Source: Chitinophagales bacterium
GTDB lineage: Bacteria; Bacteroidota; Bacteroidia; Chitinophagales; CAIOSU01
DNA length: 33,368 bases
Assembly: GCA_040877935.1 (NCBI GenBank)
Contig: JBBDNB010000014.1
Span: 1 to 33,368 of the forward strand
Direction of reading: 5' to 3'
Of the stretch, positions 1 to 7,591 are shown piece by piece. The position numbers and the translations under genes were made by a program. The notes beneath the pieces were generated by a model that saw only the letters and a list, made by a program, of their open reading frames with translations, had not been told where the DNA came from and did not search any database. How positions within the stretch are numbered: the stretch's first letter is position 1; each line of letters starts with the position of its first letter.

Positions 1-1031
1 ATTTTCAAAGTATAGTTTTGTACATTTTGACAGCTGCTGTACTTTCTGTTTTAGGCCGTCCATTCGTGAATTTTTTCCTTAAGTTGAAGGTTAAAAACAG
101 ACAAATGCCCCGAAGTATTGCCGCTTTGTTAGCAATGCTGATTTTGGGAATAATTACTGCTGCAGCAGTAAGTATTTTTATACCAATTGTAAATTCAGAG
201 GTAGAAGCCATTTCCAAAATTGATGTTAAGGAAGTGGCAGAGAATTTCAAAGAACCAATTAATAAAATAGAAAATGTATTGAACAGTTATGGGTTTTTGG
301 GAGATGAGAAAATATCCCTTTATAAGTATTTTCAGAACCGCCTTAATGAGTTGGTTAATTTCGGAAACATTACATCAATAGCTAATTCGTTTTTCTCTGT
401 TTTAGGAAATTTATTCATCGCCTATTTTTCCATTTTATTTATACTCTTTTTCTTTTTGCGCGACCCTGAAATCCTATCAGGATCATTAAGGGTTTTGCTT
501 TCTGATGAGCATGAGGAAAAAGTAAGAAAGGTATATTACAATGTGAAGGGCTTATTAAAGCGCTATTTGCTTGGGATTTTATTGCAGCTTAGTATTATTG
601 CTGTTTACCTGAGTGTTATGCTGCATTTTGTTGGTTTAAAAAATGCCATTCTAATTGGTGTATTTGCAGCACTTTTTAATATAATTCCATATATTGGTCC
701 TTTTATAGGCGCTACTGTAGGTCTCTTACTTGGGCTTGTAACAAGTCTCCACCTCGATATTGTAGTGGAATTGCTCCCGCTTGGTCTTAAAATTATGGCT
801 GTTTTCGCCTCGGCTCAATTGATCGATAATTTTATTTTACAGCCCTTTATATTTTCTACCAGTGTTAAGGCGCATCCTCTGGAAGTGTTTCTTGTAGTGC
901 TTTGTGCTGCGAGCGTTGGGGGGATATTGGCAATGATTGTCGCAATTCCGGTTTATACGGTAGTTAGAGTTGGAGCGAAAGAGTTTTTGAGTGAGTTTGA
1001 ATTTGTTAAAAGCCTCACCCGGGATATTTAG
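1..1031 (+). CDS. AI-2E/PerM family membrane transporter, 5'-truncated by window edge
   Basis: A polytopic membrane protein whose frame is open from the first bases of the window, so the start lies upstream; the internal TTG at 18 is not a convincing start. The visible ~343 residues have hydrophobic segments near the start (YILTAAVLSVLGRP, a typical AI-2E N-terminal motif), then a soluble stretch of about 80 residues, then five or so membrane segments, including NIIPYIGPFIGATVGLLLG and the family-typical LIDNFILQPFIFS. Members of this family (Pfam AI-2E_transport) have been linked to export of signals, ions or small solutes; the substrate here cannot be read from sequence. The gene ends in TAG, with a dispersed hairpin repeat starting 30 bp downstream that may also end transcription. 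Family assignment is firm, substrate unknown. Confidence 0.85.
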   Translation, partial: FQSIVLYILTAAVLSVLGRPFVNFFLKLKVKNRQMPRSIAALLAMLILGIITAAAVSIFIPIVNSEVEAISKIDVKEVAENFKEPINKIENVLNSYGFLGDEKISLYKYFQNRLNELVNFGNITSIANSFFSVLGNLFIAYFSILFILFFFLRDPEILSGSLRVLLSDEHEEKVRKVYYNVKGLLKRYLLGILLQLSIIAVYLSVMLHFVGLKNAILIGVFAALFNIIPYIGPFIGATVGLLLGLVTSLHLDIVVELLPLGLKIMAVFASAQLIDNFILQPFIFSTSVKAHPLEVFLVVLCAASVGGILAMIVAIPVYTVVRVGAKEFLSEFEFVKSLTRDI

Positions 1032-1061
1032 ATTTGATTTGAAAAATTTCCTTTAAATAGG

Positions 1062-1183
1062 AAACAACCTCGGGGCAAGCCCACGAGGCATTTATTTGAA
1101 AAAAAATACTTTTGATTACGAGGCAAGCCTCGGAGCACCCGCCTGCTTAGTCGGGCAGGTTTAAATCTCGATTATCGAGTAAA
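1062..1183 (+). repeat. Dispersed hairpin repeat, copy 1 (inverted relative to 31203-31347)
   Basis: The reverse complement of this 122-bp intergenic block matches 31203-31347 with no mismatch seen, except for a 23-bp insertion in the other copy. It is built of palindromes: CTCGATTATCGAG (1168-1180), CGAGGCAAGCCTCG (1119-1132), CCTCG...CGAGG (1069-1087) and CCTGC...GCAGG (1142-1159). It holds no open frame. It lies directly after the 3' end of the AI-2E gene and just ahead of the phosphatase gene, so it may serve as a terminator, but its sequence identity with a copy 30 kb away marks it as a repeat element. No encoded mobility gene is visible. Confidence 0.85.
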
Positions 1184-1204
1184 GTATAGAATACTTAAAA
1201 GTTA

Positions 1205-2509
1205 ATGAAAACATTTTATCTACTGTGCTTTTGCCTGCTTGCCAATATATCCTTGCTTCATTCAGCCAGGATAGTTTCAGGACCAATACCTTATCATTTT
1301 ACCCACCAGATGCTCAGTTTTGGTTTTCTGCTTGAGCATACAGATTCACTAAGGGTAGATTTAATTGATCCTCTGGAAAATACAAGACAATCAAAAATCA
1401 TTAAAACAGCTGATTTTCCAACTTATAAAAATCACACGCCTGTTAAATTCATATTTGAAGGCTTAAAAGCAAATTATACTTATAAAATTGAAGTGCGGCT
1501 CAATGCAAAAAAGGTGCGTCAGCTTAAAAGCGAACTCAAAACCGCACCTCTGCCCGGAAACAAAGATTTCAGTTTTATGCTCGGATCTTGTGCTTATACG
1601 CCTCCAAAAACCTTAAAATGGATGCATCCCGGTATAGAAGAGCGCATTTACCCTAATATGATTGAAAAAGAGACAGATTTCATGCTTTGGATGGGAGATT
1701 ACCTCTATTATTTCAAAAAGCATTTCAAATCATTTGATGGTATGATGCGCAGGCATGTTTTTAAAAGGAAAAATGAAAAGCTTAATAAATTCCTGATGTC
1801 GCGACCGCAATACGCTGCATGGGATGATCATGATTATGGCCCCAATAATTCAGACATGCATTTTCCTCAAAAAGACGCTGCACTTGAAATGTGGAAATTT
1901 TACTGGAACAATCCCGCATACGGACTGGATAGCGTGCCGGGTTGCTTTTTTGATTTCAGCTACCAGGATTGTGATTTCTTTATGTTGGACAATCGCTTTT
2001 ACAGAACAGAAGAATCAGATACCGGAGCCATGCTTGGAGAAGGTCAAATGAACTGGTTGATGCAAAAGCTCAAAAATTCGCAGGCTACTTTCAAATTTAT
2101 TATGGCCGGCAGCCAGGTTTTTAATGAAATCACGAAAGAGGAATGTTTTTGCAAATACACTCAGGAAAGGGAGCAACTCCTTGATTTTATCAATAAAGAG
2201 AAAATTAGCGGTATTATCTGGTTGAGTGGTGACCGACATCACAGCAGTTTGTTTAAAGTAGAGGATATTGCAGCCTATTCTTACTATGAATACACTTGTT
2301 CTGCTATTACTACATTTCGCAGTAAACTCAAGCGAAGCAATGAATACATTAATCCTGTGCGCGTGGAAGGCACTTTGGTTCAGCAACAAAATTTCGGAAT
2401 CATCAATATCAGTGGCCCTGCTGATGATCGTAAATGTTTGATAGAAACTTTTGACAATCGTGGCAAACTGATTTGGGATTACAGTATTTCGGCAAATGAA
2501 CTGAAATAA
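1205..2509 (+). CDS. PhoD-like alkaline phosphatase / metallophosphatase, secreted
   Basis: 434 residues with an N-terminal signal peptide (about 1-20, a hydrophobic run ending SLLHS). A fibronectin-like N-terminal domain (about 21-115) precedes the PhoD-like metallophosphatase domain. Metal-ligand motifs are visible in order: GSCAY (127-131), MGDYLYY (163-169), WDDHDYGPNN (206-215) and SGDRHHS (341-347), all characteristic of the PhoD family, which hydrolyses phosphodiesters and monoesters using Fe/Ca-type metal centres. The protein is predicted to act in the periplasm or outside the cell, releasing phosphate from organic esters. No Pho-box-like signal was recognised upstream; the gap before it holds a dispersed repeat. 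The ATG at 1205 gives the signal peptide directly. The serpin gene follows 65 bp later on the same strand. Family confident; substrate specificity unknown. Confidence 0.9.
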   Translation: MKTFYLLCFCLLANISLLHSARIVSGPIPYHFTHQMLSFGFLLEHTDSLRVDLIDPLENTRQSKIIKTADFPTYKNHTPVKFIFEGLKANYTYKIEVRLNAKKVRQLKSELKTAPLPGNKDFSFMLGSCAYTPPKTLKWMHPGIEERIYPNMIEKETDFMLWMGDYLYYFKKHFKSFDGMMRRHVFKRKNEKLNKFLMSRPQYAAWDDHDYGPNNSDMHFPQKDAALEMWKFYWNNPAYGLDSVPGCFFDFSYQDCDFFMLDNRFYRTEESDTGAMLGEGQMNWLMQKLKNSQATFKFIMAGSQVFNEITKEECFCKYTQEREQLLDFINKEKISGIIWLSGDRHHSSLFKVEDIAAYSYYEYTCSAITTFRSKLKRSNEYINPVRVEGTLVQQQNFGIINISGPADDRKCLIETFDNRGKLIWDYSISANELK

Positions 2510-2574
2510 AATTATAATTTGGCCAATTTTATTTTGTAAATTCAGGTACTTGTAAACCTAAAAATGAGAGCTTT

Positions 2575-3813
2575 ATGCGTGTTATAATATTTTTATTTTG
2601 CTTGTTTTTTGCTTTCCCCTCTTGCAAAAAGGAAAATCCGGAAGTGCAGCGTGACAATGAAAAAGAAATTGATCAAATAAAATACCCGCCTGCTGAAGCC
2701 ATGAAAATGCTCTTGAATGGCAGCAATGAATTTGGTATGCGCTTGTTCAAGGAAATCCACAAGCAGGAAGACAAAGCTGAGAATGTATTCGTTTCACCAG
2801 TGAGCGTGAGTATGGCGCTGGGCATGACATTGAATGGAGCAAGCGGAGCTACCGCCAATGATATGCGGACTACTTTGGATTTTTCAAATATTTCACAACA
2901 GAATATCAATTTGACTTACCGTGCTTTGTTGAATGATTTGCCTGCAATTGACCCACAGGTGACCGTGCAAATAGCAAATTCCATTTGGTCAAATGAGCAG
3001 TTTGATATTCTGCAGACTTTTATTGATACCAATCGCTACTATTTTAATGCAGAAGTAGCTGCCCTGGATTTTTCCGACCCCGCAAGCAAAGATGAGATCA
3101 ACCAGTGGGTAAGCGATGCCACCAATGGCAAGACCAAGGAATTATTGGATGAAGTGCGCAATGATCATCTGATGTTTCTGGTGAATGCCGTGTATTTTCT
3201 GGCCGACTGGAAATACAAATTCGACCCGAACAATACATCGCCCGGCAACTTTCAATTGCTCAATGGCAGCAATGTGCAGGTTGATATGATGAACAGCCCG
3301 GATATACCTTTTGAATATTATTCCAATGGCTCAATGGAGCTGATTAATTTGCCCTATGGCAATGGTCAGTACAATTTCACGGCAATACTGCCACCATCTA
3401 CAGCCGATCTGGATAATTTCATTGCTTCGCTCAATTCTGGCGATATGTTGCAATGGATCAGTCAGGCAGATACCAATCACGGGATGCATTTGAAAATGCC
3501 AAAATTTGAACTTGAATATGAGATCAAGTTGAAAAATGTGCTTAGCGCCATGGGGATGGAAATTGCTTTTTCTGACAATGCTGATTTTTCGAAAATGGCT
3601 GAGAACCTGCGCCTGTCAATAGACCAGGTTGCGCACAAAACATATATCAAACTCGATGAAGAAGGTACTGAAGCTGCTGCAGCTACTTCGGTGGGTGTCG
3701 TTGTCACCTCACTGCCGCCTACTTTCAGCCTTGATCGGCCTTTTGTTTATCTCATCCATGAAAAGGAAACCAATGCTCTACTCTTTATCGGTAAAATGAT
3801 GAATCCCGGATAG
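2575..3813 (+). CDS. Serpin (serine protease inhibitor), predicted lipoprotein
   Basis: 412 residues. A short signal ends in a lipobox-like FPSC with Cys17 followed by Lys-Lys, so the protein is probably lipid-anchored. The rest is a full serpin fold: NVFVSPVSVSMAL (70-82) near the start, LVNAVYFLADWKYKFD (202-217), LPYGNGQYNFTAILP (259-273) and the C-terminal DRPFVYLIHEKETNALLFIGK (split 387-407). The reactive-centre hinge is intact: EEGTEAAAATS (362-372), with small residues that allow strand insertion, so an inhibitory serpin is expected. Aligning the loop with alpha-1-antitrypsin (GTEAA...P1-Ser-hydrophobic-Pro-Pro) puts P1 at Thr378 and P1' at Ser379. Bacterial serpins are thought to protect cells from host, predator or self proteases. 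Start chosen at 2575 because the ATG at 2563 is in a frame that stops at once. Confidence 0.93.
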   Translation: MRVIIFLFCLFFAFPSCKKENPEVQRDNEKEIDQIKYPPAEAMKMLLNGSNEFGMRLFKEIHKQEDKAENVFVSPVSVSMALGMTLNGASGATANDMRTTLDFSNISQQNINLTYRALLNDLPAIDPQVTVQIANSIWSNEQFDILQTFIDTNRYYFNAEVAALDFSDPASKDEINQWVSDATNGKTKELLDEVRNDHLMFLVNAVYFLADWKYKFDPNNTSPGNFQLLNGSNVQVDMMNSPDIPFEYYSNGSMELINLPYGNGQYNFTAILPPSTADLDNFIASLNSGDMLQWISQADTNHGMHLKMPKFELEYEIKLKNVLSAMGMEIAFSDNADFSKMAENLRLSIDQVAHKTYIKLDEEGTEAAAATSVGVVVTSLPPTFSLDRPFVYLIHEKETNALLFIGKMMNPG

Positions 3814-3864
3814 TATAAGTTCTTTGTAGTTTATGAGTCAGAAAGCTTGGATCACAACAACAAT

Positions 3865-3905
3865 AAAAAACCGGTAAGCAGAATCTATCCACTTACCGGT
3901 TTTTT
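3865..3905. terminator. Bidirectional rho-independent terminator (serpin / queA)
   Basis: A run of six A, the arm CCGGTAAG, a 13-base loop, the arm CTTACCGG and six T. It is symmetric, so it works on both strands, and it sits between the convergent serpin and queA stop codons (52 bp after the serpin stop, 19 bp past the queA stop on the other strand). This is the clearest intrinsic terminator in the window. Confidence 0.92.
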
Positions 3906-3923
3906 AACCACCACAGTTTTGTT

Positions 3924-4973
3924 TTAGATGATCAGCATGGCATCGCCATAGCTGTAAAATTTGTATTTCTCTTTAATTGCAATTTTGTACGCTTCCAAAA
4001 TAAGATCATAACCACCAAAAGCAGCTACCATGATCATCAGGCTCGAGCGTGGAATATGAAAATTTGTGATCATTGAATTGGCTATATGGAAATCATAGGG
4101 CGGATGAATAAACAGGTTTGTCCAGCCTTCTGTGGTTTTTAACAGGTTTTCAGCTGAAACCGCAGATTCCATAGAGCGCATACTTGTAGTTCCTACGGCA
4201 CAAACTCTTTTGTTTTTCAGCTTAGCTTTATTTACTGCATTTGCAGATTCTTCAGTAATTCTGAAAAACTCAGCATCCATTTTGTGCTTGGAAAGGTCTT
4301 CCACATCAATATTCCTGAAAGTGCCCAGGCCAATATGCAGTGTGAGTTCTGTTAAATCAATACCTTTGATTTCCATGCGCTTCATCAGTTCAGGACTGAA
4401 ATGCAAGCCGGCAGTAGGGGCAGCCACAGCACCTTCTTCTTTGGCATAGATGGTTTGATAGCGCTCAATGTCCAGTTCTTCAGGCTCGCGCTTGATATAT
4501 TTTGGCAAAGGCGTAGAACCCAGGCTGAATAAAATTCTTTTGAATTCACTCAATTCACCATCGTAAAGAAAACGAATGGTACGGCCTCTTGAAGTGGTAT
4601 TGTCCACTACTTCAGCAACTAAAATATCGTTTTCACCGAAATACAATTTATTGCCCACACGGATTTTTCTGGCAGGATCTACCAGTACATCCCACAATTT
4701 CAATTCGGCATTCAGTTCGCGAAGCAGAAATACTTCGATTTTAGCTCCGGTTTTTTCTTTTCTTCCGTAAAGTCGGGCGGGAAATACTTTGGTATTGTTA
4801 AAAACAAGTACATCATCTTCATCAAAATAATTGATGACATCTTTAAATACTTTGTGCTCTATCGTCCCTTTGGCACGGTCTACAACCATTAAGCGGCTTT
4901 CGTCCCGGTTATCAGAGGGGTATTCTGCTAATAATTCTTTAGGTAATTCATAATCAAACTGTGACAGCTTCAT
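3924..4973 (-). CDS. queA: S-adenosylmethionine:tRNA ribosyltransferase-isomerase (queuosine synthesis)
   Basis: 349 residues, normal length for QueA. It transfers and isomerises the ribosyl group of S-adenosylmethionine onto 7-aminomethyl-7-deazaguanine at the tRNA wobble position, giving epoxyqueuosine. Family landmarks: N-terminal [14 protein letters not shown] (6-19), [16 protein letters not shown] (53-68), the highly conserved [10 protein letters not shown] (about 184-193), [11 protein letters not shown], and the C-terminal [23 protein letters not shown] in two pieces. The gene is transcribed alone on the minus strand. It is convergent with the serpin, sharing a terminator, and divergent from the MacB-like permease, with promoters packed into about 80 bp. 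The other queuosine genes are not in this window. The start ATG at 4973 is supported by a promoter 26 bp upstream. Confidence 0.96.
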   Translation of the reverse strand: MKLSQFDYELPKELLAEYPSDNRDESRLMVVDRAKGTIEHKVFKDVINYFDEDDVLVFNNTKVFPARLYGRKEKTGAKIEVFLLRELNAELKLWDVLVDPARKIRVGNKLYFGENDILVAEVVDNTTSRGRTIRFLYDGELSEFKRILFSLGSTPLPKYIKREPEELDIERYQTIYAKEEGAVAAPTAGLHFSPELMKRMEIKGIDLTELTLHIGLGTFRNIDVEDLSKHKMDAEFFRITEESANAVNKAKLKNKRVCAVGTTSMRSMESAVSAENLLKTTEGWTNLFIHPPYDFHIANSMITNFHIPRSSLMIMVAAFGGYDLILEAYKIAIKEKYKFYSYGDAMLII

Positions 4974-4998
4974 AAATCTATTGGATTATTTGAGCCTG

Positions 4999-5032
4999 CA
5001 AAAATAAGAATAATTCGGGCATAAACCTCAAA
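4999..5032 (-). promoter_or_regulatory. Candidate Bacteroidota-type promoter for queA
   Basis: On the minus strand, TTTG (5032-5029) and TATTTTTG (5006-4999) are separated by 22 bp, fitting the TTTG / TAnnTTTG pattern of the Bacteroidota primary sigma factor. A transcription start about 5-7 bp downstream would leave a leader of about 20 bases before the queA ATG. Confidence 0.55.
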
Positions 5033-5038
5033 TTGAAT

Positions 5039-5046
5039 TACCTTTG
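5039..5046 (+). promoter_or_regulatory. Candidate -7 box for the MacB-like permease gene
   Basis: TACCTTTG is an exact TAnnTTTG match. No good -33 box is present; the best is TTCG at 5014-5017, 21 bp upstream. The box covers the TTG at 5044, which would be the first start codon of the frame, so translation more likely begins at the ATG at 5056. That leaves a leader of only a few bases. Confidence 0.5.
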
Positions 5047-5055
5047 TTTAGATTC

Positions 5056-6327
5056 ATGCGCATATTTTTAAAACTCACACGTGAAAGCATCCTGATCGCC
5101 TTTCAGGAGATCGCAAATAACAGGCTCAGAGCCTTTCTCTCTCTGTTGGGAATAAGTATTGGTATTTTTTGTATCATTTCAGTTTACACGTCAGTAGATT
5201 CTTTGGAGAAAAATGTAAGAAACAGTTTTCAAAAACTGGGCAACGATGTGGTGTATATCCAAAAATTTCCCTGGACAGACGATTCGCGGATGAGCTGGTG
5301 GAAATTTTACAGGCGGCCAAGTGCCACATACAATGAATTCCAATTTCTAAAGGAAAACATGCAAACAGCCGAAGGTGTATCTATAATGATGATGCTCGGC
5401 AGCAAAACCATAAAATACCGCAATGAAAGCACTGAAAATACGCCTGTTACAGGAGCTACATTCGATTATAAACTCATTCGCGATTTTGAGTTTGAGCAGG
5501 GACGGTATTTTTCCTATTCTGAAATGCAGCGCGGACAGGCCGTAGCTATTATTGGCCATCAATTGGCAGAATTACTTTTTCCAAATCCTGAATTTGTAAT
5601 TGGCAAAAAGATTCGCCTTATGAACCGCGATATAGAAGTGATAGGTGTATTGAAAAAAGAAGGGGAGGATATTGTAGGTTTCAGCTCTGATGATCGCATT
5701 TTTGTGCCTTATAATTATTTAAAAACACTTGTGAATACCCGTTCTGGTTCTGTCGATCCATTTATAGCAATAAAATCCAAACCAGAACACAGCCTGATGA
5801 TGATGCAGGATGAAGCGCGAGGATTATTGCGCAGCTACAGAAAACTCAAGCCCAAAGAAGAAGACAATTTTGCTATGAACAAGCTCAGTATTATTTCCGG
5901 TGCGTTGAATATGGTTTTTGGTGTGATCAATATTGCAGGAGCAGTTATTGGGCTGTTTGCCATCCTGGTGGGCGGATTTGGAGTGGCCAATATTATGTTT
6001 GTAAGTGTAAGGGAAAGAACAGGAATTATAGGCATCAAAAAAGCACTGGGGGCAAAGAAAATTTATATCCTTATTGAATTTTTGGTTGAGGCAATTGTGC
6101 TTTGCCTGCTTGGCGGGATGTTGGGTTTATTGCTGGTTTATATTGAGTCATTTCTGCTCGAATACCTTGTCTTGAAATACAAAGGCATGCAATTCGCTTT
6201 TGATCTTTCGATGAAAAATATTTTAAGGGGGATGTTGTTCTCTGTTGGAATAGGAGTGGTAGCAGGGTTTATACCAGCATTGAGTGCAGCGCGAATGAAA
6301 CCGGTTGATGCCATTCGGTATAAGTGA
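5056..6327 (+). CDS. MacB/FtsX-family ABC transporter permease
   Basis: 423 residues with the MacB architecture: a cytoplasmic N-terminus and one membrane helix (about residues 20-42, RAFLSLLGISIGIFCIISVY), a periplasmic MacB_PCD-type domain (about 43-270), then an FtsX domain with three helices near 284-312, 335-365 and 390-410. The loop VRERTGIIGIKKALGAKK and the ending AARMKPVDAIRYK are diagnostic. Such permeases pair with a separate ATPase and act in lipoprotein or toxin/peptide export, or as mechanotransmission systems. No ATPase or membrane-fusion gene adjoins it, so the partner must be encoded elsewhere. I use ATG 5056 rather than the upstream TTG 5044 because the TTG lies inside a promoter -7 box and ATG gives a normal permease N-terminus (MRIFLKLTRESILIAF). 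Confidence 0.88.
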   Translation: MRIFLKLTRESILIAFQEIANNRLRAFLSLLGISIGIFCIISVYTSVDSLEKNVRNSFQKLGNDVVYIQKFPWTDDSRMSWWKFYRRPSATYNEFQFLKENMQTAEGVSIMMMLGSKTIKYRNESTENTPVTGATFDYKLIRDFEFEQGRYFSYSEMQRGQAVAIIGHQLAELLFPNPEFVIGKKIRLMNRDIEVIGVLKKEGEDIVGFSSDDRIFVPYNYLKTLVNTRSGSVDPFIAIKSKPEHSLMMMQDEARGLLRSYRKLKPKEEDNFAMNKLSIISGALNMVFGVINIAGAVIGLFAILVGGFGVANIMFVSVRERTGIIGIKKALGAKKIYILIEFLVEAIVLCLLGGMLGLLLVYIESFLLEYLVLKYKGMQFAFDLSMKNILRGMLFSVGIGVVAGFIPALSAARMKPVDAIRYK

Positions 6328-6369
6328 TTATAGTTGACTGGTTGATTAGTGAAAGAGTGGACTATCTAC

Positions 6370-6413
6370 ACTAGCGTGCATTTGCAGCTTAGCATTTGCT
6401 TAGTGAATGCGTG
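6370..6413 (+). repeat. Diverged copy (D) of the GCGCGCATT hairpin repeat
   Basis: This block reads ACTAGCGTGCATTTGCAGC, then about 15 variable bases, then AGTGAATGCGTG. It resembles the three copies at 24026-24721 (ACTGGCGCGCATTTTGCAGC ... TAGCGAATGCGTGCCC) in order and spacing but is more diverged. The arms GCGTGCATT and GAATGCGTG can pair as a hairpin. It sits between the permease and the esterase, in a gap of 134 bp. Confidence 0.6.
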
Positions 6414-6461
6414 TTTACCCCATTGCCACACTTCTAACTTTATAAAATAAAATTTAAATGT

Positions 6462-7430
6462 ATGTACCGCTATATTTTATTGGGAAGTCTATTCATTATA
6501 GCTTCCTTTTTTGCCTGTAAAAAGGAGAAATACGATAACATTGGCCTTCATAGCAAAAGCGATTTTGGTGACAATCCCGGTAATTTGGAAATGTACTACT
6601 ACGAACCAGAAAACCATCTTACAGGAATGCCGCTATTGGTGGTTTTGCATGGTTGTTCACAGAATGCAGCGGATATTGCTGAACTAACAGAATGGAATAA
6701 ACTGGCTGATAGTCATGGTTTTTATGTGCTTTATCCTGAGCAGAAAACCATCAATAATACGACCAGCTGTTTCAACTGGTTTTTGGAAAAAGATCAGGAA
6801 AGAGGTAAAGGTGAAGCCAAATCCATTCGCAATATGATTGTGCAATTGCAAAAGGATAAAAACCTGCATTCCAATCGAACCTTCGTAACGGGAGTTTCAG
6901 CAGGCGGAGCGATGAGCAGTGTAATGATAAGCTGTTATCCTGAAATGTTTGATGGAGGAGCTGTACTTTCTGGAGGGCCTTATAAAGCCGCGGAAAAAAT
7001 TGCTGAATCAGCAGCTGCTTTGGCGGGCAATGTTAATAAAACAGCCCAGGAATGGGGAGATTTGGTGCGTAGTCAAAACATAGCCTATACGGGTACTTAT
7101 CCTAAATTGCTCATTTTTCACGGACAGGATGATAATGTAGTGGACATTAAAAATGCAAGGGGATTAGTAGAGCAATGGACCAATGTCCTGGGAATCAGTG
7201 ATCTTCCTGGTGAAGATGTTTACGTAAGGCCTGATGTACGTCAGTATATTTATGAAAATACGGAAGGCGATTCACTGCTGATATATTATGAAGTAGAAGA
7301 CATGGGACATGCCATTGCAACCGACCCGGGCAGCGGAGCACAGCAGGGTGGGGGGACAGGAACTTTTAGCAATGACAAGGATTTTTATTCCTCTTATTGG
7401 ATTGCCCATTTTTTTGGGTTGATAAATTAA
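6462..7430 (+). CDS. PHB-depolymerase-family esterase lipoprotein (alpha/beta hydrolase)
   Basis: 322 residues. The signal peptide ends with FFAC (Cys19) followed by Lys-Lys, so it is a predicted lipoprotein. The alpha/beta hydrolase core is of the PHB depolymerase/feruloyl-esterase type: VVLHGCSQNAADIAE (60-74, oxyanion region), the nucleophile elbow GVSAGG with Ser146, the acid region FHGQDDNVVD with Asp224 the likely member of the triad, and MGHAIATDPG with His283. Proteins of this family cleave polyester or feruloyl/acetyl-xylan esters outside the cytoplasm. No polysaccharide-utilisation genes adjoin it, so the substrate is open. The protein ends shortly after the catalytic His, without a T9SS tail, consistent with membrane anchoring instead of secretion. 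Confidence 0.88.
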   Translation: MYRYILLGSLFIIASFFACKKEKYDNIGLHSKSDFGDNPGNLEMYYYEPENHLTGMPLLVVLHGCSQNAADIAELTEWNKLADSHGFYVLYPEQKTINNTTSCFNWFLEKDQERGKGEAKSIRNMIVQLQKDKNLHSNRTFVTGVSAGGAMSSVMISCYPEMFDGGAVLSGGPYKAAEKIAESAAALAGNVNKTAQEWGDLVRSQNIAYTGTYPKLLIFHGQDDNVVDIKNARGLVEQWTNVLGISDLPGEDVYVRPDVRQYIYENTEGDSLLIYYEVEDMGHAIATDPGSGAQQGGGTGTFSNDKDFYSSYWIAHFFGLIN

Positions 7431-7591
7431 ACCCGAAGTATGCATTTTGACTACTCAATGCCGCAATTAAAAACCATCACTCTTCATTTGGTTTTCTATA
7501 AAATCAAGAAAAAACCAAACATTTTCCCCGCTCATTTGTCTATTCTTAGATTTCCAATTAATTTCCCACTTCACTGAAAGCCTGATTTTTT

